Below are positions 51,961 to 60,578 of a stretch of DNA of 64,000 nt, piece by piece (the stretch's first letter is position 1; each line of letters starts with the position of its first letter). Under the pieces are notes generated by a model, which saw only the letters and a program-made list of their open reading frames with translations, had not been told where the DNA came from and did no database searches. Source of the DNA: Paraburkholderia phosphatilytica (GTDB taxonomy: Bacteria > Pseudomonadota > Gammaproteobacteria > Burkholderiales > Burkholderiaceae); the NCBI RefSeq assembly GCF_003443895.1, contig NZ_QQOA01000009.1:62001-126000 (forward strand), written 5' to 3'. Made by a program: the position numbers and the translations under genes.

Positions 51961-52851
51961 ATGTCCGAACGATCGATTATAGACTGGCCCGCCTGGAGCG
52001 ATTCGCCACCGGGGCGCTACATCCTCCAGTGGGAGCAGGCGCAGCTCGACCGCGTCGTGTCGGACGTGTTCGGCTATCACGCGCTGCAGCTCGGCATGCC
52101 GCAGCTCGACGCGCTGCGCGAGAACCGCATGCCGTGCCGCGGCCTCGTGCTCGACGCGGCGAGCGCCGCGAGCGCGCCCTATACGCCGCCGCGCGAGCCG
52201 CACGGGCCGCCGTCGGTGCACCGTCATGCGCCCGCCGGGCGCAGCACGGTCTGGTGCGACCTGCTCGACCTGCCCTTCGAAGCGCAGAGCGTCGATCTGA
52301 TCGTGATGCCGCACACGCTCGAATTCACGAGCGACCCGCACCGTCTGCTGCGCGAAGCCGAACGCATGCTGATGCCCGAGGGGCAACTGATCATCCTCGG
52401 GTTCAATTCGCTGTCGCTGTGGGGCGCGCGCCAGTCGGTCGGCAGGATGACCGGCAAGCCGTTCGTGCCCACTGCGCACGACCTGATCGCGTTCACGCGA
52501 TTGAAGGACTGGATCAAGCTGCTCGGTTTCGACCTTGAACGCGGACGCTTTGGCTGCTATCGTCCGCCCCTCGTCAGCGAACAGTGGCTGTCGCGCTATG
52601 CGTTCATGGAAGCCGCCGGCGACCGCTGGTGGCCAATCTTCGGCGCGGCCTACATGGTCACCGCGATCAAGCGCGTGCGCGGCATGCGTCTCGTCGGTCC
52701 CATGAAGGTCAAGAAGTCCGTGCTGTCGGCGGGCCTGGCGCCCGCTGCCACGCCGCATGGCCGCGTGCAGCCCGCCGCGCCCACGCCCCAACCCGTGCAC
52801 GTGGCAGCCCAGACGGGCCGCGGCGTTCACCCCCAACCCCAGGACTCATGA
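51961..52851 (+). CDS. SAM-dependent methyltransferase (YafS-like)
   Basis: The 296-aa class I methyltransferase-like protein has [20 protein letters not shown] and [20 protein letters not shown], matching motifs of the UbiE/YafS group. The glycine-rich SAM loop is poorly conserved: the segment [14 protein letters not shown] replaces the usual DxGxGxG. Its place between gloB and rnhA-dnaQ is conserved in many proteobacteria (E. coli yafS), but its substrate is unknown. Its TGA overlaps the rnhA ATG by four bases. The last 50 residues are Pro/Ala-rich. Confidence 0.85.
   Translation: MSERSIIDWPAWSDSPPGRYILQWEQAQLDRVVSDVFGYHALQLGMPQLDALRENRMPCRGLVLDAASAASAPYTPPREPHGPPSVHRHAPAGRSTVWCDLLDLPFEAQSVDLIVMPHTLEFTSDPHRLLREAERMLMPEGQLIILGFNSLSLWGARQSVGRMTGKPFVPTAHDLIAFTRLKDWIKLLGFDLERGRFGCYRPPLVSEQWLSRYAFMEAAGDRWWPIFGAAYMVTAIKRVRGMRLVGPMKVKKSVLSAGLAPAATPHGRVQPAAPTPQPVHVAAQTGRGVHPQPQDS
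51976..51981 (-). promoter_or_regulatory. Likely -10 of gloB inside the methyltransferase gene
   Basis: TATAAT on the minus strand, read as codons 6-7 of the divergent gene. It would give a start about 25 nt before the gloB ATG. The 15-mer GAACGATCGATTATA around it is identical to that before alaS. No good -35 is seen. Confidence 0.45.
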
Positions 52852-53294
52852 CTCCCGATTTCGTCGAAATCTTCACCGACGGCGCCTGCAAGGGCAATCC
52901 CGGCCCAGGCGGCTGGGGTGCGCTGCTGCGCTTCGGCACGCAGGAAAAGGAACTGTTCGGCGGCGAAGCGAACACCACCAACAACCGGATGGAGCTGATG
53001 GGCGTGATCGCCGCGCTCGATGCGCTGAAGCGCCCGTGCAAGGTGGTCGTCCATACCGACTCGCAGTACGTGCAGAAAGGCATCAGCGAGTGGATCCACG
53101 GCTGGAAGAAAAAGAACTGGATGACGGCCGCGAAAACACCGGTGAAGAACGACGACCTGTGGAAGCGGCTCGACGGCCTCGTGCAGCAGCATGAGATCGA
53201 GTGGCGCTGGGTGAAGGGCCACGCTGGCCATCCGGAGAACGAGCGCGCCGACGCGCTCGCGAACCGCGGCGTCGCCACGCTCGCCGCAACGTAG
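52848..53294 (+). CDS. rnhA: Ribonuclease HI
   Basis: The 148-aa enzyme degrades RNA in RNA-DNA hybrids. The four catalytic acids are in [35 protein letters not shown] and [10 protein letters not shown]. The basic handle region ([12 protein letters not shown]) is present. ATG 52848 overlaps the preceding stop (ATGA), showing translational coupling. Confidence 0.97.
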   Translation: MTPDFVEIFTDGACKGNPGPGGWGALLRFGTQEKELFGGEANTTNNRMELMGVIAALDALKRPCKVVVHTDSQYVQKGISEWIHGWKKKNWMTAAKTPVKNDDLWKRLDGLVQQHEIEWRWVKGHAGHPENERADALANRGVATLAAT

Positions 53295-53358
53295 CCACGC
53301 GCACCGTACCGGACGCCACCACGCATCACGTCACTCACGCACAACCCATCAAGCACCC

Positions 53359-54108
53359 ATGCGCCAGATCATCCTCGATACCGAAACCACCGGCCTCAAC
53401 GCGCGCACCGGCGACCGCGTGATCGAAATCGGCTGCGTCGAACTGATGAACCGCCGGCTGACGGGCAACAACCTGCACTTCTACATCAACCCGGAACGCG
53501 ACAGCGACCCGGGCGCACTCGCCGTCCACGGCCTCACCACCGAGTTCCTGCGCGACAAGCCGAAGTTCGCGGAAATCGCGAATGCACTGCGCGATTTCAT
53601 CGACGGCGCCGAGCTGATCATCCACAACGCGCCGTTCGACCTGGGCTTCCTCGACGTCGAGTTCGGGCTGCTCGGCCTGCCCACTTTCACGAGCCACTGC
53701 ACGAACGTGATCGACACGCTCGTGCAGGCGAAACAGATGTTCCCCGGCAAGCGCAACTCGCTGGACGCGCTCTGCGACCGCTTCGGCATCAGCAACGCAC
53801 ACCGGACGCTGCACGGCGCGCTGCTCGACTCGGAACTGCTCGCCGAGGTCTATCTGTCGATGACGCGCGGCCAGGAGAGCCTCGTTATCGATATGCTCGG
53901 CGACAGCCAGCAGGACACGGGCGAAGCGGGCGCGCCGCGCGTGAAGGTCGCGTCGCTCGCGTTGCCGGTGCTCGTCGCGAGCGAAGACGAACTCGCCGCG
54001 CACGAGGCGGTGCTCAACGATCTCGACAAGTCGATCAAGGGCACGAGCGTGTGGCGCGTCGAACCGGCGCCGGCAGGAACCGAAGCTGCGGATGCGCAGT
54101 CCGCTTAA
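53359..54108 (+). CDS. dnaQ: DNA polymerase III epsilon subunit (3'-5' exonuclease)
   Basis: The 249-aa DEDDh exonuclease has Exo I LDTETTGLNARTGDRVIEIG, Exo II HNAPFDLGFLD and Exo III HRTLHGALLDSELLAEVY. A C-terminal segment for binding the alpha subunit follows. It proofreads replication. It follows rnhA by 64 bp, and tRNA-Val lies 48 bp downstream. This is the conserved rnhA-dnaQ-tRNA arrangement. Confidence 0.97.
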   Translation: MRQIILDTETTGLNARTGDRVIEIGCVELMNRRLTGNNLHFYINPERDSDPGALAVHGLTTEFLRDKPKFAEIANALRDFIDGAELIIHNAPFDLGFLDVEFGLLGLPTFTSHCTNVIDTLVQAKQMFPGKRNSLDALCDRFGISNAHRTLHGALLDSELLAEVYLSMTRGQESLVIDMLGDSQQDTGEAGAPRVKVASLALPVLVASEDELAAHEAVLNDLDKSIKGTSVWRVEPAPAGTEAADAQSA

Positions 54109-54156
54109 AAAACGCTTGTCGAAGCTGCGGATGCATGACATAATTCGCAGCTCTTC

Positions 54157-54231
54157 GGGTGGTTAGCTCAGCGGTAGAGCACTGCCTTCACACGGCAGGG
54201 GTCACTGGTTCGATCCCAGTACTACCCACCA
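54157..54231 (+). tRNA. tRNA-Val (anticodon CAC)
   Basis: A 75-nt cloverleaf. The acceptor stem GGGTGGT pairs with ACTACCC, the anticodon stem CTGCC/GGCAG encloses TTCACAC, the T-loop is GTTCGATCC, and a 3' CCA is encoded. Confidence 0.95.
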
Positions 54232-54268
54232 GAATTCTGGTGCTGGTAAAGCCAAGACACCGAAGACC

Positions 54269-54308
54269 AAACGCCCTCTGGTGAAAGCCAGAGGGCGTTT
54301 TCTTTTGT
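54269..54308 (+). terminator. Intrinsic terminator after tRNA-Val
   Basis: AAACGCCCTCTGG pairs with CCAGAGGGCGTTT (54288-54300) around a 6-nt loop, then TCTTTTGT. It closes the rnhA-dnaQ-tRNA unit. Confidence 0.9.
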
Positions 54309-54434
54309 CTTTGTCTGCGTCGTTCAGACGCAAAAAAACCGAACACCAAAGCATCCGGCTTCTTTCTCTCACCGAGCCACCCACCACGCGGGCTCATCCC
54401 CACGCGGCAGGCAGCGCTCAGGCATAACGCAACA

Positions 54435-54575
54435 TCAAAACAGCTTCATCGCCTGCATCAGCGTGTTCGAGACGCCCCACACGAGCGGGATCAGCACGTA
54501 CAGCCAGAACACCGCGAGCAGCGCCTTGTTGGTCGGATGCGCGTTGAGCGCGTGATCCGTTTGGCCAGCATTCAT
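54435..54575 (-). CDS. MFS antiporter small companion protein
   Basis: The 46-aa peptide begins MNAGQTDHALNAHPTNKALL, has one helix (LLAVFWLYVLIPLVWGV) and ends MQAMKLF. It matches the small proteins annotated as MFS transporter small subunit next to oxalate/formate antiporters. An AAAGGAG ribosome-binding site lies 8 nt before the ATG. It lies 23 bp downstream of the antiporter gene and is probably co-transcribed. Confidence 0.85.
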   Translation of the reverse strand: MNAGQTDHALNAHPTNKALLAVFWLYVLIPLVWGVSNTLMQAMKLF

Positions 54576-54598
54576 TCCATTCTCCTTTGATCGCAGAC

Positions 54599-55999
54599 TC
54601 AGGCGCCCTTCGCGACATCCGCGTCGGTCATGTGGTGCTTCTCGTTGACGCGCGACACGAGCACGTTGCAGACGAAGCCGACCACGAGCAGCACGGCCAT
54701 GATGTGCACCGTCATCGTGTAGGCGTCCGCCTTCGCGACGCCGTGCGCCACTTCATACGCGCGGATGTAGTTGACGAGCACCGGACCCGCGACGCCCGCC
54801 GCGGCCCACGCGGTCAACAGACGCCCGTGAATGCCGCCGACGAACGCCGTGCCGAACATGTCCGCAAGATACGCAGGCACTGTCGAGAAGCCGCCGCCGT
54901 ACATCGACAGGATCACGCAGTAGCACAGCACGAAGAGCGCGATATTGCCGGTCGTCGCGAACGTCGGCACGAAGTAGTACAGCACCGCGCCGAGCACGAA
55001 GAAGATGTAGTAGGTGTTCTTGCGGCCGACCCAGTCGGACGCCGATGCCCACACGAAACGGCCGCCCATGTTGAAGAGCGACAGCAGGCCGACGAAGCCC
55101 GCGGCGGCAGCCGCCGTCACGGTGTTCTTGAAGCTCTCCTGGATCATCACCGAAGCCTGACCCAGAATGCCGATACCGGCCGTCACGTTCAGGAACAGCA
55201 CGAGCCAGATCAGATAGAACTGCGGCGTCTTCAGCGCTTCGTCGATATGCACGTGGTTGCGCGAAATCAGCTTGTGCGACGTGTCCGGCGGCGTCCAGCC
55301 GGCCGGCTTCCAGTCCGTCGGCGGCACGCGGATCGCGAGCGCGCCGATCGACATCGAGATGAAGTACACGATACCGAGCACGATGAACGTTTCGGCCACG
55401 CCCACGCTGGTCGCGCTCTTGAAGTGGCTCATCAGCGCAACGGACAGCGGCGCCGCGATCATCGCACCGCCGCCGAAGCCCATGATCGCCATGCCGGTCG
55501 CCATGCCGCGGCGGTCCGGGAACCAGCGGATCAGCGTCGACACCGGCGACACATAGCCGAGACCGAGGCCGATCCCGCCGATCACGCCGTAACCGAGATA
55601 CAGCAGCACGATCTGGTGCAGCCACACGCCGACGGCGGACACGAGGAAGCCGCCGCCGAAGCAGCAGGCCGCGGTGAACATCGTGCGGCGCGGACCGACG
55701 TGCTCGAGCCATTTGCCGGCAAATGCCGCCGACAACCCGAGGAACACGATCGCGAGCGAGAAGATCCAGCCCAGCGTGGTCAGCGACCAGTCATCGGGCG
55801 CGGACTGCGTGATGCCGATCACTTTCGTCAGCGGTCCGTTGAACACGGAGAACGCATACGCCTGACCGATACACAGATGCACGGCGAGCGCCGCGGGGGG
55901 CACCATCCAGCGGGAAAATCCCGGCTGCGCGACGGTCGCCTCCTTCGAGAAAAACGGCGGCGCGCCCGCGCCACCCTTGGATCCGGCCACACTGTTCAC
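54599..55999 (-). CDS. OFA-family (oxalate/formate-type) MFS antiporter
   Basis: The 466-aa protein has twelve hydrophobic segments. Family hallmarks are HLCIGQAYAFSVFNGPLTKV near the start, LGYGVIGGIGLGLGYVSPV and FPDRRGMATGMAIMGFGGGA. Such proteins exchange dicarboxylates or monocarboxylates such as oxalate, formate or lactate/pyruvate. GTG 55999 is chosen because AGGAGA lies about 7 nt before it; a longer frame upstream lacks support. The companion peptide gene follows. The substrate is not evident. Confidence 0.88.
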   Translation of the reverse strand: MNSVAGSKGGAGAPPFFSKEATVAQPGFSRWMVPPAALAVHLCIGQAYAFSVFNGPLTKVIGITQSAPDDWSLTTLGWIFSLAIVFLGLSAAFAGKWLEHVGPRRTMFTAACCFGGGFLVSAVGVWLHQIVLLYLGYGVIGGIGLGLGYVSPVSTLIRWFPDRRGMATGMAIMGFGGGAMIAAPLSVALMSHFKSATSVGVAETFIVLGIVYFISMSIGALAIRVPPTDWKPAGWTPPDTSHKLISRNHVHIDEALKTPQFYLIWLVLFLNVTAGIGILGQASVMIQESFKNTVTAAAAAGFVGLLSLFNMGGRFVWASASDWVGRKNTYYIFFVLGAVLYYFVPTFATTGNIALFVLCYCVILSMYGGGFSTVPAYLADMFGTAFVGGIHGRLLTAWAAAGVAGPVLVNYIRAYEVAHGVAKADAYTMTVHIMAVLLVVGFVCNVLVSRVNEKHHMTDADVAKGA

Positions 56000-56409
56000 A
56001 ATGATTCTCCTTCCTGTACGACTCTTTTGCCGGCCGCCCGTGGACTGCGGCCGCCGTTGTCTGGTCTCCCGCCAAATATGCTTGACGAACACATATGGCG
56101 CGGTTTTACGCTCAAACTGAATGAGCGATGCCCGAACACTAGAGCGACCGTCAGGTCATTGCAATATGAGAAAGGAATGCATAAGGGTGATGCCTGATGA
56201 CCAGACAAATCCGGTTATGCGTCGGTTACGCGTTTACCCGATCGCTGCAGCATAACGGTTGTGAGCATCCGCCGTGCCGTCGATTGATTCCGGCGTCCAC
56301 GCAACGCATGCATTGCGCTCATGCCACGAAGCTGCCTCGCTTATCGCGAACCAGGCAGCACGCGCCTCAGCAGTTGCTCAAGTATGAGGAATCAATATGA
56401 GCGGCGACT
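56000..56409. other. Intergenic region upstream of the OFA antiporter gene
   Basis: About 410 bp, AT-richer than its surroundings. An imperfect dyad, GCCAAATATG (56071-56080) with CATATGGC (56092-56099), lies about 75-100 bp before the antiporter start and could be an operator. No convincing gene is seen. Confidence 0.4.
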
Positions 56410-57318
56410 TCACAGCCGGCCGGCAAATCGCGGTTCGGGGAGACCTTGAACACCTGGATGAACGACAAACACGGCACCGTCGTCATCGGCCGGTTGGCCT
56501 GACGGGCGGATCGACGTGACGAACAGCGTGTCGAGCCGTGAACCGCCGAACGCGCACATCGACGGCTTGCGCGCCGGCAAGCCGATCTGCCGGTCGACGC
56601 GCCCGTCGGGCGTGAACCGCAGCAGCAGACCCGCGTCGTTCGCGCAGGTCCAGTAGCAGCCGTCGGCGTCGACCGCGGCGCCATCCGGCCGCCCCGCGTA
56701 GTGATGCAGGTCCGCGAACACGCGGCGGCGATGCGGCGTGCCGTCCGCGGTGTCGAAATCGAACGCCCAGATCAGCCGGCGCGTGGGGTGCGAGTCGGAC
56801 AGATACATCGTCGTGCCGTCAGGCGACCACGCGAGCCCGTTCTGCGTGACCAGTCCGTCGACGACCGGCGCCGACAGACCGCGCATCGCGTCGAAGCGGA
56901 ACAGCGCGCCGGCGGGCTGCGCGAGCGACATGTCCATTACCATCGTGCCGGCCCAGAAGCGTCCCTGACGGTCGCAGCGGCCGTCGTTGAAGCGCATGCC
57001 CGGCGCAGGAAACGCCGGCGCGGCGAGCCGGCGCGCGCTGGCCGCGCCGCCCGCTGCCGGCAAGGTCGCCGCGAACACGCCGGTTTCGAGCCCCGCGATC
57101 ACCCCGCCCTCCGCATCGAACGCGAAGCAGGCGATCTGTTCGGGAAACGTCCATTCGGTGCGCGTCTGGCTGTCCACTTTCAGGCGCACCAGCTTGCGCG
57201 CCGGAATATCGACCCAGTACAGCGCCGCCTCGTCGCCGCGCCAGACCGGGCATTCGCCAACGTCCGCGCAACCTGCCGCGTCGAGCCGCTCGACGGTCAC
57301 ACGCTGCGTGACCGTCAC
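56410..57318 (-). CDS. SMP-30/gluconolactonase family lactonase, probable aldarolactonase
   Basis: The 302-aa six-bladed beta-propeller has the metal ligands of SMP-30 lactonases: GECPVWRGDEAALYWVDI (Glu), MRFNDGRCDRQGRFWAGTM (Asn/Asp), TQNGLAWSPDGTTMYLSDSH and GRPDGAAVDADGCYW (Asp). It would open the lactone made by uronate dehydrogenase to glucarate or galactarate. GTG 57318 overlaps the udh stop by four bases (GTGA) and has GGAG upstream, so it is co-translated with udh. Confidence 0.88.
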   Translation of the reverse strand: MTVTQRVTVERLDAAGCADVGECPVWRGDEAALYWVDIPARKLVRLKVDSQTRTEWTFPEQIACFAFDAEGGVIAGLETGVFAATLPAAGGAASARRLAAPAFPAPGMRFNDGRCDRQGRFWAGTMVMDMSLAQPAGALFRFDAMRGLSAPVVDGLVTQNGLAWSPDGTTMYLSDSHPTRRLIWAFDFDTADGTPHRRRVFADLHHYAGRPDGAAVDADGCYWTCANDAGLLLRFTPDGRVDRQIGLPARKPSMCAFGGSRLDTLFVTSIRPSGQPADDDGAVFVVHPGVQGLPEPRFAGRL

Positions 57319-58145
57319 CCCTGGCGCTCCATCGGCTCGCCGAGCACGAACGGTCCGCCCTGATAGCGCTGCGCGGGATCGTCGAGATCCGTTGTCGGCG
57401 CGCGGTCCGCGAACAGGTGATTGAACTGCGCCGAACTGTCCTGCGGCCGAAAGCCGAGAAAGCCCGCCTTCGTGTTGTCCCACCACTTCACCGGATTGTC
57501 CGACGCGCCGTACACGATCGCGTGCCCGACCCGGTTGGTAAAGAGCGAACAGCGCACGAGTTCGATGAAGTCGCGGTAGCTCAGGTAGGTGACGAGCATG
57601 CGCGGATTCTTCGGCTCCTCGAACGACGAGCCGATACGCAGGCACACGGTTTCGAGCCCGAAGCGATCGAAGTAGTAGCGCGACAGCGATTCGCCGAAGC
57701 ACTTCGACACGCCGTACAGGCTGTCCGGACGCAGCGGCGCGTCGGCATCGAGCACGGTGGTGGTCTCGTGGAAACCGATCGCGTGATTCGAGCTCGCGAA
57801 TACGACGCGCCGCACGCCGTGCCGGTGCACGCCCGAGTACAGGTTGTACACACCGCGAAGGTTGGCTTCGAGGATGTCGTCGAACGGCGCGTCGACCGAA
57901 ATGCCACCCAGGTGCACGACCGCGTCCACACCTTCGAGCAGCGCATGCAGCCCGTCGCGGTCCGCGAGGTCCAGCACCGTCGCCTCCTCGTGCGGCGCGA
58001 CTTCGCCGAGCGGCGCGATGTCGGTCACCCGCACGACGTCGGCCCACTCGCCCATCGCGGCACGCAGCTGGCGCCCGAGGTTGCCGGCGGCGCCGGTGAG
58101 AAGGAGACGTCGGAAGGGTTTGCGCGCTGCTGACGATGAATTCAT
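57315..58145 (-). CDS. udh: NAD-dependent uronate dehydrogenase
   Basis: The 276-aa SDR of the epimerase type has the cofactor motif TGAAGNLG, catalytic Tyr 144 and Lys 148 in SLYGVSKCFGE, and FASSNHAIGFH. VYGASDNPVKWWDN and LRIGSSFEEPKNPRML match known uronate dehydrogenases. It oxidises glucuronate or galacturonate to the aldarolactone. An AGGTGA ribosome-binding site precedes ATG 58145. A promoter and a perfect operator lie just upstream, opposite the LacI regulator gene. Confidence 0.9.
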   Translation of the reverse strand: MNSSSAARKPFRRLLLTGAAGNLGRQLRAAMGEWADVVRVTDIAPLGEVAPHEEATVLDLADRDGLHALLEGVDAVVHLGGISVDAPFDDILEANLRGVYNLYSGVHRHGVRRVVFASSNHAIGFHETTTVLDADAPLRPDSLYGVSKCFGESLSRYYFDRFGLETVCLRIGSSFEEPKNPRMLVTYLSYRDFIELVRCSLFTNRVGHAIVYGASDNPVKWWDNTKAGFLGFRPQDSSAQFNHLFADRAPTTDLDDPAQRYQGGPFVLGEPMERQG

Positions 58146-58180
58146 CTGGGTCACCTGATTGCCTGCTCGATGGCGGGTTG

Positions 58181-58196
58181 TGGAAAACGTTTTCCA
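58181..58196. promoter_or_regulatory. LacI-family operator palindrome upstream of udh
   Basis: TGGAAAACGTTTTCCA is a perfect 16-bp palindrome with the CG centre typical of LacI/GalR operators. It begins immediately after the -10 of the udh promoter, so binding would cover the transcription start and repress. A partial copy, AAAACGTT, lies at 58385-58392, just before the regulator gene. Confidence 0.8.
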
Positions 58197-58225
58197 ACTA
58201 TAGGGTTCACGCTCCGACAAGTCAA
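58197..58225 (-). promoter_or_regulatory. Sigma-70 promoter of the udh-lactonase operon
   Basis: TTGACT (58220-58225) and TATAGT (58197-58202) on the minus strand are separated by 17 bp, nearly consensus. The operator palindrome follows directly. The leader to the udh ATG is about 45 nt. Confidence 0.75.
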
Positions 58226-58402
58226 TCGGGTTCCGCGCCAGGCGTCCGCGCCGGCCGTGGCGCCCTTTATTACCGCCGGTTTCAGCCAAACGAACCGCGC
58301 AGGGATGCCCGACCCAACCAGACGTCATCGACGATTTCGCCGCAGCGATTCCATATCGTGCGAAAATCCGGTTAACAAAACGAGAAAACGTTACCTCCGG
58401 CA

Positions 58403-59398
58403 ATGAAAAAAGCTTCTCCCACGATTCGCGACGTTGCAGCGGCGGCCGGCGTTTCGGTCGCGACGGTGTCGAAGTTCATCAACGGCGCGCAGCGTTTCTC
58501 GGCGCCCGTCGAAGCGAAGCTGAGGGCCGCGATCGACAGCCTCGGCTACCGCTCGAATCCGCTCGCGCGCTCGATGATCACGGGGCGCACGCGCACCATC
58601 GGCCTCGCGATTCTCGACATCAGCAATCCGCACTTCACCAACGTCGTGAAAGGCGCGAACCGGATCGCGCTGCGCCACGACTACACGCTGCTGCTCGTCG
58701 ACACGGAAGAGAACCAGGCGCGCGAGCGGACGCTGATCGAGGCGCTCGCGCAGCGCGTCGACGGGCTGATCGTCAGTTCGCGGATGCCGGAGGAAAGCTC
58801 GCAGTGGATGACGGAACTGCGCAAGCCGGTCGTGCTGATGCGGCGCGCCGACAGCCTCGGGCTGCCGAGCCTCGGCATCGACAATCACCTCACCACCTAC
58901 ATGCTCGCGCGGCATCTGCTGAACCAGGGACATCGCCGCTTCGCGTATCTCGGCTTCGGCCAGGCGCGCCTGAACGAGGAGCGGATCGAAGGCGCGCGTC
59001 AGTGCCTCGCGGAAGCCGGCCTCACGCTCGACGTGCACGACGCGCACGCGCCGACGGCGGAAGCCGGCGAGCGCAGCTGCTCGGCGGTGATGCTCGGCCC
59101 GAACCAGCCCGACGCGGTGATCTGCTACAACGACCTGATCGCGCTCGGCTTCATGAAGGAAGCCACCTCGCTCGGCTTCAAGCTGCCGCGCGACGTCTCG
59201 GTCACCGGCATCGACAACGTGCCGTACGGCGAATACGCATCGCCGGCGCTCACCACGGTGGACATTCAAAGCGAAAAGATGGGCGAAACCGCGATGCTGC
59301 GCCTGATCGACGCGCTCGCCGGCAAACGCGACGCGGTCGGCCACGTGACGTTCGAGCCGCGCCTCATCGTGCGCGATTCGACGATGCACCGCGGCTGA
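58403..59398 (+). CDS. LacI-family transcriptional regulator
   Basis: The 331-aa protein has the N-terminal HTH and hinge (TIRDVAAAAGVSVATVSKFI, then LARSMITGRT). A periplasmic-binding-protein-like effector domain follows (TIGLAILDISNPHFTNVVKG, VSVTGIDNVPYGEY). It is divergent from udh and is likely to repress udh and the lactonase gene until a uronate or aldarate is present. The ligand is inferred from neighbours. ATG 58403 directly precedes the HTH. Confidence 0.92.
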   Translation: MKKASPTIRDVAAAAGVSVATVSKFINGAQRFSAPVEAKLRAAIDSLGYRSNPLARSMITGRTRTIGLAILDISNPHFTNVVKGANRIALRHDYTLLLVDTEENQARERTLIEALAQRVDGLIVSSRMPEESSQWMTELRKPVVLMRRADSLGLPSLGIDNHLTTYMLARHLLNQGHRRFAYLGFGQARLNEERIEGARQCLAEAGLTLDVHDAHAPTAEAGERSCSAVMLGPNQPDAVICYNDLIALGFMKEATSLGFKLPRDVSVTGIDNVPYGEYASPALTTVDIQSEKMGETAMLRLIDALAGKRDAVGHVTFEPRLIVRDSTMHRG

Positions 59399-59451
59399 CT
59401 GGGAGCACCCCGAGCGCGCGGACGAACGCGCGAGCGATAGAGATTCGCATT

Positions 59452-59481
59452 GTCATCGCTTAAACCATGATGTACGATGAC
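59452..59481. promoter_or_regulatory. Inverted repeat upstream of kdgD
   Basis: GTCATCG and CGATGAC form a perfect 7-bp inverted repeat with 16 bp between. The right arm continues into GATGACTGA, a 9-mer also present before the transporter gene (61410-61418). It may be a binding site of the GntR/FCD regulator. Confidence 0.35.
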
Positions 59482-59520
59482 TGACATTGATCACCCCATT
59501 GCGCGTGGCGCGCCGCAACC

Positions 59521-60432
59521 ATGAGTCCTCAAGAGCTGAAAGCGACCCTGTCGTCGGGTCTCCTGTCCTTCCCGGTCACCGATTTCGACGCGAACGGCGA
59601 GTTTCGCGCCGACGCGTATATCGAGCGTCTCGAATGGCTCGCGCCGTATGGCGCCAGCGCGCTGTTCGCGGCCGGCGGCACCGGCGAGTTCTTCTCGCTC
59701 GTGCCGGGCGAATTCACGGACATCGTGCGCACCGCGGTCGAAACCTGCCGCGGCAAGGTGCCGATTCTCGCGGGCGCCGGCGGCCCGACGCGTCTCGCGA
59801 TCGACTACGCGCGCGAAGCCGAGCGCGTCGGCGCGCAGGGCGTGCTGCTGCTGCCGCACTATCTGACCGAAGCCTCGCAGGACGGTCTCGCGGCACATAT
59901 CGAGGCGGTGTGCCAGTCGGTGTCGTTCGGCGTGGTGGTCTACAACCGCGGCGCGTGCCGCCTGACGCCGGAGACGCTCACGCGTCTGGCTGACCGCTGC
60001 CCGAACCTGATCGGCTTCAAGGACGGCATCGGCGACATCGAACTGATGGTGTCGATCCGCCGCAAGCTGGGCGACCGCTTCACGTATCTCGGCGGCCTGC
60101 CCACGGCCGAGGTCTACGCGGAAGCGTACAAGGCCCTGGGCGTGCCGGTGTATTCGTCGGCGGTGTTCAACTTCATTCCGAAGACGGCGCTCGAGTTCTA
60201 TCACGCGGTCGCGAACGGCGACACGGCCACCACCGGCCGCCTGCTCGACCAGTTCTTCCTGCCGTATCTGGAGATCCGCAATCGCCGCGCGGGCTATGCG
60301 GTGAGTATCGTGAAGGCCGGCGCGCGACTCGTCGGTCACGATGCGGGTCCGGTGCGCTCGCCGCTGACCGATCTCACCGAGGAAGAAAGCGCGAAGCTCG
60401 ACGCGCTGATCAAGGCGCTCGGCGCGCAATGA
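59521..60432 (+). CDS. kdgD: 5-dehydro-4-deoxyglucarate dehydratase
   Basis: The 303-aa DapA-superfamily lyase has Schiff-base Lys 167 in [10 protein letters not shown], the Tyr of [11 protein letters not shown] (Tyr 141) and the [11 protein letters not shown] substrate loop. It converts 5-keto-4-deoxyglucarate to 2-ketoglutarate semialdehyde with loss of CO2 and water. This is the step after glucarate dehydratase in the same cluster. ATG 59521 ([20 protein letters not shown]) is the family start. Confidence 0.95.
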   Translation: MSPQELKATLSSGLLSFPVTDFDANGEFRADAYIERLEWLAPYGASALFAAGGTGEFFSLVPGEFTDIVRTAVETCRGKVPILAGAGGPTRLAIDYAREAERVGAQGVLLLPHYLTEASQDGLAAHIEAVCQSVSFGVVVYNRGACRLTPETLTRLADRCPNLIGFKDGIGDIELMVSIRRKLGDRFTYLGGLPTAEVYAEAYKALGVPVYSSAVFNFIPKTALEFYHAVANGDTATTGRLLDQFFLPYLEIRNRRAGYAVSIVKAGARLVGHDAGPVRSPLTDLTEEESAKLDALIKALGAQ

Positions 60433-60461
60433 CGTTCAGCGCCATCGCGGCGGGACGATGA

Positions 60462-60500
60462 AAAAAGCGCGGCGTGATTCCGTATCACGTCGCGCTTTTT
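60462..60500. terminator. Bidirectional terminator between kdgD and the GntR gene
   Basis: AAAAAGCGCG-GCGTGAT pairs with ATCACGT-CGCGCTTTTT with one mismatch, 30 nt after the kdgD stop. It has T-runs on both strands, so it can end both convergent genes. Confidence 0.9.
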
Positions 60501-60578
60501 CGTATCCACGCTTAGGTTCGCGCGCGCTGACGTGCGCAGCCGCGAATGGAACATCATGCTTCACGACCGCATGCGAAC

